64,000 nt of DNA from Rutpela maculata (GCA_936432065.2 OW386292.2:11872918-11936917); one strand, 5' to 3'; counted from the first letter of the stretch, positions 33,475-45,695 are shown. The notes: generated by a model not told the origin, from the letters alone. Numbers and translations are program-made.

Positions 33475-34794
33475 AAAGAAATAAATATTTTTAAATACAA
33501 ACTTACACTAAAGTATACTAATAGGAAAATGCAAAATTTTCATTTTTAAATTTTTTAAATTTTAATAACATAAATTGAAGCTAATTAAAACCTTTATAAT
33601 AAACCATTAACACAGTTCATGTACATACAGGTTGAGGTAAAAAAATATTCAAAGAAATTAAGTTTCCTTCTTTCTTAACAATTTTTTCAAAAAAAAAAAA
33701 ATTTTAATCACTCTGTATGCAAGGCTTTAAAAATGTCTACAATTTGATGTGCCCAACATGGTCAACGCTTCAGAAATAAAAAAATATAAGTCTGGGGAGT
33801 TTTAAGTGGCGCACCCTGTATAGTAAGTAAGCCCAAAAAATTTATTGGCATTCTTTTTGCTAAATCCACAAAATACTATGTATCCAATTTCCCAGTGTTT
33901 CGTGATGCGATAAAAATTTAGAAAAACATTAAAAAGTAAGTATAATATATTTTTTTCCATGTCCAATTTCCATGCTAGTCGTCAAACGACCTAAAAATAT
34001 TTCTTTAAGTGAAAGTGTGGCGTACTTTTGATTTTTGCTTTTTTGGACATGAACTTCGTCGAACGGCGTAAAAAATTCAAAATTCGGCGTACTTTTCAAT
34101 TTTTACTTTAGGTATTTTACGTCTCTGTGTTTTTGGAGCAGTATTCGGTGCTGGTGCCTTTTTAATTAATTTTTCTTGAATTGAATTTTTGTCTATCTTT
34201 CGACGTAGGACAATTTTCTGAGGATCTACAACAATATCACGGCACAAGTTTTGGACAATTCAAAATCACAGTAGGTCGCGCTGTCAATTGTTTCGACACT
34301 TCCCGTCTGCTTTGTACTACTTAAAATGTTGCGTTTGTTATTTACCAAGTACCCTTTATAAAAACACGAGTATTTTATGAATAGCACTTGAAGTTGCTTG
34401 AAGTTAATTAATTTTATGCCCCTAATGACATCTGTTAATAAATCAATCCCTCGTGTAATAAATAATTTTTGATTTACTTGAAATTTAAGCGTAAATAAAC
34501 CCAGGGAAGCGTACGCTGGTTGAATAGTCGTTAAAATTTATTAACATTATTCGTCGTTTTGCCCAACTCCGTGTTTATGTCATGATATATTTTCTAATCG
34601 TAAATGTCTACTAAATATGAGAAGTGGTATGGTCTAATGAAGTAAATGTACATTTATTTCACACATTGTAGCGTTATTTTTATAAAAGAGATGTAGAGGT
34701 ACTATTAATAGTGAGATGAATCATACTATAATTTTTTCATACAGTCTATGCCCTTGCACAATACAGAGTGTGCGATATAGCAGATTATACCATA
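33475..34794. other. No gene recognised
   Basis: AT-rich sequence with poly-A and poly-T runs; no termini or coding motifs were seen. Confidence 0.4.
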
Positions 34795-35040
34795 CTACGA
34801 GTAGCATAATCTACAGAAAACACGTTGAAAAATGTTACAAACGAAAAACTTTACTGGCATATTTTGAGAACATAAATTAACTAGATTGTTTAGGGATTGT
34901 TTAAGGGCAATGCATTCCTGTTCTACCACAGCTATGGAACCATGGCTAGATCTACATTTATGCGTGAAGAATGGCCCAGCACTTGGTGTAATAACGCTGC
35001 AACATATATTTAAATTTAAAACATCAATCGGGTTGGCCAC
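34795..35040 (-). pseudogene. Unrecognised 81-codon Cys-containing open frame
   Basis: The minus strand reads DVLNLNICCSVITPSAGPFF, THKCRSSHGSIAVVEQ, ALKQSLNNLVNLCSQNM. The amino-acid make-up looks protein-like rather than random. A TTGCAG acceptor-like site occurs before the Val-Ile of the second part (about 35000), so it could be an exon fragment. It abuts the CACAGTG end of element T2. No family was recognised. Confidence 0.25.
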
Positions 35041-35086
35041 TTACGGATTTTGAAGTTAATCCTACTGGAGTTTATAATCGACGCCG

Positions 35087-37822
35087 CACAGTGGCGAGAA
35101 ATGTCAGTGTTCCACCCAAATTACTCTAGAGGTCGTAAATTTTAAGTTATTGAGACATTCTTTTTTTTTAAATGTTCGTCTTGAAATCACCTATCGATTC
35201 CTCTAGCCGGATTTTGACATTTCATTTTTCATTTTTTTTCATTTTTAATAGAAAATCATATTTTTACAGAAAAATACAGTTTTTTCTATTAAATTTATTC
35301 TAACGGGCCGTAAATTTGAGTTTTCGTGACAAATTTTTTTTCAAATCTTCGTCTTTTAATCAGCTATTGATCTGTCTACATGAATTTTTTATTTAGTTGT
35401 TGACAACTGTCAAAATGACTGTCAAATATAAAATAATACGATTTTTAGATAAATAATTCATACAATAACAGGTTGGTGTTCAGAAAAAAATATATATAGT
35501 GTTTTCAGTGTATCTGGTTCCGAAGTCGACAGGAAAATATGTATTTCTAAATTTGGCAGCTGCCATAATTGTTGTCAAATTTCCAAAGATAGATGGAAGA
35601 GCTTATTAGTTTTAAAAATACCCTGTAAATGTATAGAAAAATAGATATATATTGTTTTTGATCCATTTGATTTAGTAATTGACAGGAAAATATGAGTTTT
35701 AAATTTGGCAGCTGTCATAATTGCTGTCAATTTTCAAAATATGGAGGTAACAGCTTATTAATTTTAAAAATGCACTATAAATGTATAGAAAAATAGATAT
35801 ATGTGAGGCGGAAAGCAAAAAGGGACCTCTTGTCGGCGATGTCAATTTTTCAGTACAGTCGAATTAGTGGTTTGGGTCAAAATAATCGATTTTCGGATTT
35901 TTGCGATTTATTACCTTTACAAGTTGTAATCGATTACAAAACCGATATAATTGGATGAGACACTTAAAATAATCGATAAAGCAGTCGATGTTCAGCCCTG
36001 GAAAAGGTACCTCTTGTCGCTTATGGAGAAATAACATGGGACCGACAAGAGGTCTCTTTTCATAAACGCACTAGTAACTTAAACAAAAAAAAACATAGAG
36101 ATATGATTTTTGCACCAAATTGTTCGGAATTAAAGCTTAATTCATTTAATATCAATAACTAAAAACTGGAATTTGCCGACAAGAGGTCCCTTTTTGCTTT
36201 CCGCCTCACATATATTGTTTTTAAACTCCCAGATTTAGTAGTTGACAGGGAATATGGTTTTTAAATTTGGCAGCTACCATGATTTCTGTCAAATTTCAAA
36301 AAATAGAAGTTAGAGCTTATTAACTTTAAAAATACCCTGTGAATATATAGCAAAACGGATACAAATTGTTTCTAATGTACCTGGTTCCGAAGTTGACAGG
36401 AAAATATGATTTCTAAATTTGGCAGCTGTCATAATTGCTGTCTCATATCAAAATATAGTTAGAGCTTATAAATTTTAAAAACATCCTATAAATGTGTAGA
36501 AAAATAGATATATATTATTTTTGATCTGTCTGATTTCGTAACTGATGGAAAATATCATTTTTAAATTTGGCAGCTGACATAATTGCTGTCAAATTTCAAA
36601 ACATGGAGGTAAGAGCTTATTAACTTTAAAAATACCTTATAAATGTATAGAAAAATTGATGTATATTATTTTTGATCTATCTGGTTTCGTAAGTAATAGG
36701 AAGATATAATTTTTAAATTTGGCAGCTGCCATAATTGCTGTCAAGTTTTAAGGTGTGCAGATTAGAAGTTATTAATTTCAAAAATACCCTTTGAATGTAT
36801 AGACAAATAGATACAAAGTACATATTATTTTTTATCTTCCTGATTTATGAACGGACAGGAAAATATTATTTTTAAATTTGACAGCTGCCAAATTTAGATA
36901 TCACATTTTCCTGTCAACTTCGGAACCAGGTACATTAAAAACAATTTGTATCCGTCTTGCTATATATTCACAGGGTATTTTTAAAGTCAATAAGCTCTAA
37001 CTTCTATTTTTTGAAATTTGACAGCAATTATGGTAGGTGCCAAATTTAAAAACCATATTTCCCTGTCAACTACTAAATCTGGCAGTTTAAAAACAATATA
37101 TATCTATTTTTCTATACATTTATAGTGCATTTTTCAAATTAATAAGTACTGTATTTTGAAATGACATTTGACATTTGACATTTGACAGCAATTATGACAG
37201 CTGCCAAATTTAAAACTCATATTTTCCTGTCAATTACTAAATCAAACAGATCAAAAACAAAATATATCTATTTTTCTATACATTTACAGGGTATTTTTAA
37301 AATTAATAAGCTCTTCCATCTATCTTTGGAAATTTGACAACAATTATGGCAGCTGCCAAATTTAGAAATACATATTTTCTTGTCAACTTCGGAACCAGGT
37401 ACATTGAAAACACTATATATATTTTTCTGAACACCAACCTGTTATTGTATGAATTATTTATCTAAAAATCGTATTTTTTTATATTTGACAGTAATTTTGA
37501 CAGTTATCAACAACTAAATCAAAAATTCATCTAGACAGTTCAATAGCTGATTAAAGGACGAAGATTTGAAAAAAAAATTTGTTACGAAAACTCAAGTTTA
37601 CGGCCCGTTAGAATAAATTTAAGAGAAAAAACAGTATTTTTCTGTAAAAATATGATTTTCTATTAAAAATTTAAAAAAATGAAAAATGAAATTCAAAATC
37701 CGGCTAGAGGAATCGATAGGTGATTTCAAGACGAACATTTAAAAAAAAGAATGTCTCAATAACTTAAAATTTACGACCTCTAGAGTAATTTGGGTGGAAC
37801 ACTGGCATTTCTCGCCACTGTG
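35087..37822. mobile_element. T2: Transib-like foldback with CACAGTG ends and CGCCG duplication
   Basis: The left end is CACAGTGGCGAGAAATG and the right end its inverse, CATTTCTCGCCACTGTG. The flanking 5-mers are identical: CGCCG at 35082-35086 and 37823-37827. The arms pair over hundreds of bases (for example CCGGCTAGAGGAATCGATAG on the right, inverse on the left). Each arm contains tandem repeats of about 150 bp with the core GGCAGCTGCCATAATTGCTG. The left half has copies near 35558, 35712, 36269, 36420, 36567 and 36720; inverted copies lie near 37035, 37197 and 37349. No transposase is present. Confidence 0.75.
35803..36209. mobile_element. 407-bp TIR element nested in T2
   Basis: The termini GTGAGGCGGAAAGCAAAAAG and its exact inverse continue to about 35 bp (GGGACCTCTTGTCGGC). 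The flanks share ATAT. A second inner inverted pair uses the same CCTCTTGTCG word (near 36010 and 36042). It interrupts the tandem units of T2 and is therefore younger. There is no coding capacity. Confidence 0.85.
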
Positions 37823-37867
37823 CGCCGGCCAAGCAGGATTTTGATTTTCTCTTAAATGTGTTGATCG

Positions 37868-38175
37868 ATGGTTGAAGAAGAAATCACTCATCTGGTACAC
37901 AGATTACCTGAAGAGATAGTACATATAGGTATAGCGGTGCCTAAATGCAGAATATTCAGAGCTTTGAACATCACGCACCCATTTTCCAAAACAGAAATTT
38001 ACGTTATCGATCTGTCTGTTCGGGAAAGTATGAACAAGTGTATTCGGAAGGCAAAGATCTATATACTTTCAGACAACCAGGTCATATCTTTGAATTTAAA
38101 ATTGTGTAGGAGGGCAGATAATCCATGAGGCAACTGGCAAAATACAATAAAGCTACCTTGATGCAGGTAACAGAA
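37868..38175 (+). pseudogene. LINE RNase H domain, 5' half (split)
   Basis: It reads TEIYVIDLSVRESMNKCIRK and AKIYILSDNQ, the typical helix and SDSQ-like strand of RNase H domains in R1/Jockey-type LINEs. After frame changes, MRQLAKYNKATLMQVTE runs up to the insertion point at 38175. The next codons (GNEIANNFA) are found at 40275, beyond the family D insertion. Mutated and truncated. Confidence 0.75.
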
Positions 38176-38507
38176 CCCACACAACACAAGGCTGTCCCAG
38201 GGACGTACTGACGTACTATGGCAAACCTCATTTAGTATTTGGACTTGCCTATGAACATCCTAATATCCCAGTTTGTATATGCTTTTCGTCACTCTTTTGG
38301 TCATCCCAATATCACAAACTCGGTATCAGATAAAAGTAGTACGAGGGACGTCCTGAAGGATATACCGGCACTTGTATTAAGGACGTACCAGGATATCCCA
38401 GGATATTTAGGGATGTCCTTAGTATTACGAATAGGCTGTACAAACTACATACTGAAATGCCCCAGGATATCCTACGGACTGCAAATAGATATCCACGGGC
38501 AACTTAA

Positions 38508-39127
38508 TTTCTTTCACATCCAGTGGAAGTATAGTAACGACAAAACAAAATGTTATTGTTCAAATAGGCTTAGAGATTTTAGGTTTGAGTGAAAAAAAAA
38601 TTCTCTGTCGGTCTGTCTGTAAATTTTTTTGTGCGCACGTTTACTCTGGAACCGTTAAATATATTGGCTTGAAATTTGGTACACATATGTACTTTAACGA
38701 GATCTGGAACTAGATTATATTTTCATCTAGTTCCGTCGAAGGGTTGGGGAGTAAATTGGGGTAAATAGGTAAATCAAGCAGGTAAAAGTCCTTAAAATTG
38801 GTATTTAGTATATACAAGAGAAGCTAAGGTCCTAAAAAAATGTTTGGCATTAGCCTATTACCACCCCCACCCCATTATTAAAGGGGATGAAAAAAAATTG
38901 TGATTTAGTGTGTGTACAAAAACCAGAAACCTCAAAATATTTTTTCACTTCATCCACGCCCACTACCACTCCCACCGATGTGGGGTATCATTTTATGGGT
39001 TTTTGGAGTAGAGGATTTCAAATATTATTATATATTATTAAAGTTCCATAAAGAATTATTTCCACATACAAATTTTTTTCTTTGTGAGTGACTTGGATAG
39101 AGAATTGGGCTTGGGCAGCGGTTTTTT
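38508..39127 (-). mobile_element. Family A repeat, copy 7
   Basis: A nearly complete minus-strand copy from TTTCACATCCAGTGGAAG to GGGCAGCGGTTTTTT, nested in the family D element. The part after the CCTCACTCAC region is slightly shortened. Confidence 0.85.
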
Positions 39128-39170
39128 GGTATTAGACCATTTTAAATTCGGATTCAACAATGTTATACTT

Positions 39171-39425
39171 AATTTTTCTGTTTCTTGGTGGGATCTTCTG
39201 CCACGTGCTTTCTTCTAAAACAATGTCCATAAAATCAACAAAATAATGCAATTATCCAGTATTTTACTGGAAAATAACCTCTACGCCTGTGATTTTTACG
39301 TTAAAGGTGCGTAGAGGTTATTTTCGAGTAAAATACTGGATAATTGCATTATTTTGTAGGTTTTACGGACATTATTTTAGAAGAAAACATGTGGCAAAGG
39401 ATCCCACCAAGAAACACAAAAATTA
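39171..39425. mobile_element. Near-perfect 255-bp hairpin element
   Basis: Arms of about 120 bp pair almost without gaps: AATAATGCAATTATCCAGTA and AAAATAACCTCTACGC in the left arm against GCGTAGAGGTTATTTT and TACTGGATAATTGCATTATT in the right arm. The loop is about 22 bases. High arm identity suggests a recent origin or continued correction. Confidence 0.85.
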
Positions 39426-40272
39426 AGAAAATGCCACAACCAACATTTAGACAATAATGTTATACTTAAATTAAAAAAAAAATTGAATTTTCACATTTTC
39501 TCCCCAAGCTGATTTCAGTATTCAATTCTTGAGCCAAATTAATATCTTATTTTGTAGGTTTCTCAGCGATTGCCGCTTAAAATACGGGAATGTGTATAAA
39601 TCCTCATTATTTTAGCTTCCTTTGGCATTCTGAAAGTATAAAACATCGTATTAAATTTTCGAACACGGCATTAATAACTAATTAAATATTCGATCATAAT
39701 CAGATAAGTTTTTCATACCATGAAGTTTAACAGGTTATGTTATATTTTTATACATTTGTACTCACTTTTTATAGTCTGGAATGAAGACACTCAAATGAAG
39801 CTGAACTAAACAGATAAAACACAAAAATACAACTTTAAATTATTTCATACAGCCACTAACAATAATTATTTAAATATTTGAGGAACAAAAACTAATAAAG
39901 CATGGTTGCTGTGTGTTTGGGGTATTTGCTTTGGCCAGTTTGGCCGGCCGGAAATCAAAATGGCGCTTTATTTAAATATATTAAAGGCTTAATAATATTA
40001 GGGTACATTTTAAGGAGATTTAGCGTTCTTCATCGGATATCCGTTGTTAATCCCGATGTTAATCGACATAGTTAATTCCAAAATGGAACCTATTCAGGAT
40101 AGCCCAGTGACATCCATAAAAGGATATCCTGCGACGTACTAAAATATGCTGTCTTGAGGACGTCCTAAAATAGGATATCCTAAAAGGTACATCCGTTTCT
40201 CTATTTATTTTACGTACTGGAATGTCCAGGTACATCAATTTGTCATCCCATATTCCGGTTGTGCTGTGTGGG

Positions 40273-40360
40273 AAGGCAATGAAATAGCTAATAACTTTGC
40301 AATAGAAAGTGCTAGAGCCCAAAGGGCACCGTCAAACATGAAGAAAGATATTTTTTGAGA
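40273..40360 (+). pseudogene. LINE RNase H domain, 3' piece
   Basis: It reads GNEIANNFAIESARAQR, the continuation of the RNase H relic ending at 38175 (family pattern: EGNE.AD..A). The frame matches across the excised insertion. Confidence 0.7.
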
Positions 40361-40616
40361 TTTTTTTGGTAACATTGGAAACACTGATGAATTTTTATAT
40401 ATTATAGAATTGTTGGATCTGTCAGCTCGGCATTAAGATTAACTAGACGATCCTTAAGAAATGTCTTCCAACATATTGATTTTGTCGGCTATAGTATATG
40501 CTCGGATTCCATCTTGTTGAAAATAACCAAAAGCCATTTCAGCGGGGTCAAGCTGTATAATAATGGAAGTGTCAAATCTTGTCACGATATCTTCCGTGAA
40601 ATTAGTTTAGTAAAAT

Positions 40617-40869
40617 TATAGTTTAAAAAACTAAAAAACACGACGCTTTCATGAGTAAAGACTAAAAAATTAAAAATAATTATTAGGTAATTAAGTTTAA
40701 AAGCGTGGGACGCACTTATATAGGTAGGTAGTAGCTACATTACATTTTGTTCATTATGCCTAGTCTGCTATATAAATGCGCCCAACGCTTTTAAATTTAA
40801 TTACTTAATTGTGTTTAACTTTTTAGAGCGCTACTCATGGAAACGTGTTTTTTAGTTTTTTAAACTATA
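40617..40869. mobile_element. Foldback element, 250 bp
   Basis: TATAGTTTAAAAAACTAAAA at the left and its inverse at the right, with CATGAGTA and AAAAGCGT blocks also inverted. A loop of about 30 bases lies near 40720-40770. A partial third copy of the right arm follows to about 40930. Confidence 0.75.
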
Positions 40870-41001
40870 AATTATCTTTAACTTTTTGTGCGCTACTCAT
40901 GAAAGCGCGATTTTTAGTATTTTAAACTATAATTTATTTTCTCTCCTGTCGCGGAAAATTCTAATTTATGGCGAAGTCGCCGGTGATACACCATTGAGGA
41001 G

Positions 41002-43770
41002 TTTGCATAAAGGGTTTAGCCGGATAAGCATGACGAGTCGGCCCCCAAATGGCAACCTATATCGAAACTTATGTTTTAATATCGACTTGATGTATGTGTT
41101 TTGCCGCCGTACTCCCTTTGACCTTGAGATATGGAAAAAAATGAGCGCATGCATGACTATCGTTGAAAGAAAACTAATTGAGCTAGAGAGGTAAATCCAA
41201 CGGGAGGTTTCAGGTAACCTTAAAGAGTATATTTTAGATTTTTTTTGAATTTTTAGAATAATTACGCACATCATTAAAAAATAAATAAAAAATATAATAA
41301 TTAATATTTCCGTGTTCTCTGTGACTTACAATCACTGAAATAATATATGTTGTAATACTTTATAAGCACTATTTCTCATAAAAGTTGCGTTAGAAAAAAG
41401 TTGGTGCAACACTTCGAAAAAAAATAAAATTCGACGCGCACTACATCATATAAGGATACAAACTTGAAATGGGACACACATATAAATATTTTATGAATTG
41501 AAATTATTGTTAGAAGAGAAATTGAATGAAAATATAAATAATTGTCACGTAAATATCTATTTCATGCGGCGCACAGTGGTACGAATTGTAATTTTTTCGT
41601 TCAAAATTATCTAGAGCACTTCGCAACCGATTGGGATAATTTTTTTTTTAAATACTCGTTATTTAATTTCAAAAAAACGTAAAAGAGCCGATTTTTGAAT
41701 TATACTAACCAAAATTATTGAGCTTAACCAAAATGTCTATTTTTTATTTAAATCTTAATAAAACTTCTAAAAAAAATATTTTTTTTCTAATCCAATTAAC
41801 ATAAATCTTGTTACTCGGGGGGGTTTTTGAGGTCGCTGTTTACGAATCTGATATCCACATTGTCATAAACCAACCTACAAGATGGCAGAATCAATGGCGG
41901 TTTTAAAATGCTGAAAAATTATGAAAAATGAAATATTTTCGTTAAAGTTTATGCCGAGAAGTTTTCAATATTTCTGATAAGTACAAGTTCCAGGAAGAAA
42001 TTCAAGATGGCGGATCTGGCGGCAATAAGATGATAAAACTAACTTAAAATTAAATTAAACGCATTAAACTAAAAAGGCTTTTCCTAAGAATTATTAAAAA
42101 AATTTAAGAAGGAACAAATTTTCTGAAATTTTCAAATATATCCAATATGGCCATACATTAATTATCAATCATAAATATGCGATTCAGTCCTCCGTTAATT
42201 TTGAACATAACTCTAAGTAGGTCGTATTAATATTTATTTATTTTTTTATCTGCTAATAATATAATAAACACCTAACACCAAGAACTTTAAAACAAGAATA
42301 TTAAACCTAACATAACCTAAGTCTAAGAGAACCTTAAACCAAGAACTCTATACCTAACAAAACCTAAGGCAAGAGTTTTACACCATGAACTTTAAACCTA
42401 ACTTAGTGCAAAAATGTTTCGTCATTATTTAAATTTTAAATTTCTCTGTTTAATCTGTGTTTTTTAAATAATATTAATACTCCAATTGAGTTAATATTTT
42501 TTTAAATTATTGATTATCCTAAATACATTTATATAATAAAGTCATTTATATTTTTATATTATATTAAACATATAGTATATTAAATATCATTTAAAAATTA
42601 AATATATTATTTATATAAATAGAGGTCTGAATCGCATATTTATGATTGATAATTAATGTATGGCAGCCATATTGGATATATTTGAAAATTTCAGAAAATT
42701 TGATCCTTTTTAAATTTTTTAATAATTCTTAGGAAAAGCCTATCTAGTTTAATGCGTTTAATTTATTTTTAAGTTAGTGTTATCATCTTATTGCCGCCAT
42801 ATTGGATCCGCCATCTTGAATTTCTTCCTGGAACTTAAAATTTAGTCTATTTTAATTTAAAAGTACTTATCAGAAATATTCAAAACTTCTCGGCATAAAC
42901 TTTAACAAAAATATTTAATTTTTCATAATTTTTAGCATTTTATAGCCGCCATTTTAAAGGGTTGGTTTATGACAATTTGGATATCAGATTCGTAATCAGC
43001 GACCTCAAAAACCCCCCGAGCAACAAGATTTATGTAAACTGGATAACAACAAATTTTTTTTTTGTAAGTTTTATTAAGATTTATATAAAAAATGGACATT
43101 TTGGCGAAACTCAATAATTTTGGTTAGCATAATTAAAAAATCGACTCTCTTACGTTTTTTTTGAAATTAAATAACGAGTATTTAAAAAAATTTTATCCCA
43201 ATCGGTTATGAAGTGCTCTAGATAATTTTGAACGAAAAAATTACAATTCGTGCCACTGTGCGCCGTATGAAATAGATATTTACGTGACAATTATTTATAT
43301 TTTCATTCAATTTCTCTTTTAACAATAATTCCAATTCATAAAATATTTATATGTGTGTCCCATGTCAAGTTTGTATCCTTTTATGATGTTATGCGCCTAT
43401 AATTTTATTTTTTTTCGAAGTGTTGCACCAACTTTTTTCTAACGCAACTTTTATGAGTAATAGTGCATATAAAGTATTACAACATATATTATTTCAGTGA
43501 TTGTAAGTCACAGAGAACACGGAAATATTAATTATTATATTTTTTATTTATTTTTTAATGATGTGCGTAATTATTCTAAAAATTAAAAAAAAATTTAAAA
43601 TACACTCTTTAAGGTTACCTAAAACCTCCCGTTGGTTTTACCTCTCTAGCTCAATTAGTTTTCGAGATATGTCTCTTTGAACGATATTAAAACATAAGTT
43701 TCGATATAGGTTCCCATTTGGGGGTCGACTCGTCATGCTTATCCGGCTAAACCCTTTGCAAAGTTTCAAA
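41002..43770. repeat. Large palindrome containing T3 at its axis
   Basis: The left arm (41002-41571) and right arm (43261-43770) are inverted copies, for example AAGGGTTTAGCCGGATAAGC near 41010 and its inverse near 43745, and TAATTGAGCTAGAGAGGT and inverse. The right arm lacks about 75 bases present at 41082-41158. The space between the arms is exactly element T3. Confidence 0.8.
41572..43260. mobile_element. T3: Transib-like palindromic element with CACAGTG ends
   Basis: The left end is CACAGTGGTACGAATTGTAA and the right end its inverse with one change. The arms are nearly 800 bp each (for example CGCCATTTTAAAGGGTTGG against the inverse near 41900). The flanks are CGGCG (left) and CGCCG (right), equal except for the central base. 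The centre (about 42250-42420) is a CCTAAC-rich, non-palindromic loop. No transposase was seen. T4 at 61242 is a single-ended copy of the same family. Confidence 0.75.
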
Positions 43771-45036
43771 TCGATATGACAATTAGAAGTGGGTAAAAAC
43801 TGAGTTGTAAGATTTACTTACAATGTTACAGGTCAAGCTAATAAAAGTGTGTTAATAAATATTAGAAAAAGTGCTAGAATTTAAGTTAATTTTAGTCACC
43901 ACCAGATGGTGTCGACATGGTTGGCGAACCACACGCCGCGCCGAGTACAGTATTCGAGTATGGCTTTCAAGTGTTTTGGTGTTTGTAGAAACAATTTATT
44001 CGTTTTATGAAATGCAGTGTTTACCAGATTATCACATTATTCTTTACTTATTACCGGTTGCTGCATTTTAAGTGTCACAGAGTATATTAAATTTAATTAA
44101 CACCAAACCAAAGGACGTTGCCTTTTTAATATTTTATTGCTATATACGCCCACACTCGTTAAGATTGTAGATAAATTATTATATCATAGATGGCAAACAT
44201 AATAAATCATAATTAAGTAAATACATATAAACAAACAAAAACACCAAACTGGCTTTAGTATTAATTAAAGAAAACGCTTCGCAACGTCGTTGTTAGTTAT
44301 TTCCATTCATAAAAAATTCGAATGCCATTTAATGACTCGAGGGTGTTTATTTTTCATTTTTCTTTTTAGGATTCTCTTGCAATTCTATATGGAGTTATCT
44401 TCTAATAATAATTGCTGAGTATAGATTTCTATATTTTTGCTATCTGTCTCTTCTTTTTTAAACGTTTTTTCAAAATATTTCTTTAACTATTGATCGGATC
44501 GGATATAAAAATACGTGTAATTGCAAACTTGTAGAGTAGGTGGGCAAAAAAAAGACTTTTTTAATTTTCCTATCGCTGTGCCCCGGAAAAGTTGCCTATC
44601 GCCTAGCTAAGCAAAATAAAATTAAAAAAAAATTCAAATCGAAAAAATCTTCCATTCGCGTATCGCACTCGCACTTGTGATTTGTTAAATTGTAAATCAC
44701 AAAATTTCAATTCGTTGTATCTCAGTTAGTAATGAAAATATTTTCATAAACTTCAAAACATATTGTTGTACTTTTATGAAAAGTAAAATGCATATGACAA
44801 AAAAAATAATTTTAAACAGGAGTCCCTAGACCTGGGGGGGTAACCGAATTTTGAAAAAAAATTTCGCAAACTACTTTTTCAAAATTTTTTAGGGGTCGTT
44901 AGAGAAGTGCTTCTCGAGATGTAATTTCCCATATTTCGTATGGGTCCCATGCGCCACAGACGAGAAAAAAGTTATTGAAATTTCTAGATCCGCGCTTGTC
45001 CTAATGAAGCCATCTTTTGTGTCAGTGCCACACACT
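43771..45036. other. No gene recognised
   Basis: AT-rich sequence; the short open frame at 43871-44071 lacks motifs. Confidence 0.4.
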
Positions 45037-45100
45037 TTTACTTCCACATCCAGTGGAAGTATAGTAACGACAAGAAATTTTGAAAAATTTTTATTGTTTT
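45037..45100 (-). mobile_element. Family A terminal fragment (copy 8)
   Basis: ACTTCCACATCCAGTGGAAG followed by TATAGTAACGACAAG, the complement of the family A 3' end. A further sliver (ATGTCATGAAACGTCGAGAT) lies at 45571-45595. Confidence 0.75.
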
Positions 45101-45595
45101 GAACGTTTCGGCGCCATTTTGAAAATGCCACATTTCCAAAAACTGAACATCGGAGAAAAAAAGAAAAAAACCATTCGATTTGTTTTCGTAAAAGCTTTAA
45201 TTTGCATTTTTTTTATTAAAGTCTACATTTTTCGAGTAATTTAAAAAAGAACGTCTAGGAATACTGATTTTAGGGGATGAAAATTGCAATATTCAGTTCT
45301 CGAAAAATATGCATTTTCGCAAACAAATGTAGAAGACCTTTCTTTCTTATAATTGGATTCTCTATCAGATTATGTGTATTTTTTGTTTTTTTTTTATGAC
45401 AACCCTAAGAAGAGGTGGGAACTACCCCTAACCAAAAAGCGGGAGAAATGACCATATAGATTCTTATGTACATACTTTATGAAATATGTTGAGGAAAAAA
45501 ATTTGGAAATTCATTACATCGTTTTCGGGCTGGGATTTAAAAGCTTCACTTACTGTACTATAGGTTTAGAATGTCATGAAACGTCGAGATTTTAA

Positions 45596-45695
45596 GAGTT
45601 GCATCATCAGCAAACATAACAATACTGCTAGGGAATAAGTAATAGAATAAATCCTTTACATAAATTATAAACAGTAGAGGTCCCAGCATAGATTA
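45596..45695 (-). pseudogene. LINE RT fragment (LLF..FADD)
   Basis: The minus strand reads SMLGPLLFIIYVKDLF and IVMFADDAT, RT blocks B/C including the catalytic FADD. Only about 100 bp remain. Confidence 0.8.

Larger units (their letters stand above)
38176..40272. mobile_element. Family D element inserted in the RNase H domain
   Basis: The left end is CCCACACAACACAAGG and the right end is the inverse of CCCACACAGCACAACCGG. Its removal, with one copy of a 2-base AA, joins GTAACAGAA to GGCAATGAAATAGC in frame, so both ends are well defined. The element itself carries family A copy 7 and a hairpin element, so it was longer-lived than those. The complement of the right part has the same GGATGTCC/GGATATCC-rich content as the other family D copies. 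Confidence 0.7.

Noticed and set aside
42250..42420. Interstitial telomere from chromosome fusion
   Set aside because: CCTAA words are few, diverged and lie inside the loop of T3; no uninterrupted (CCTAA)n array.
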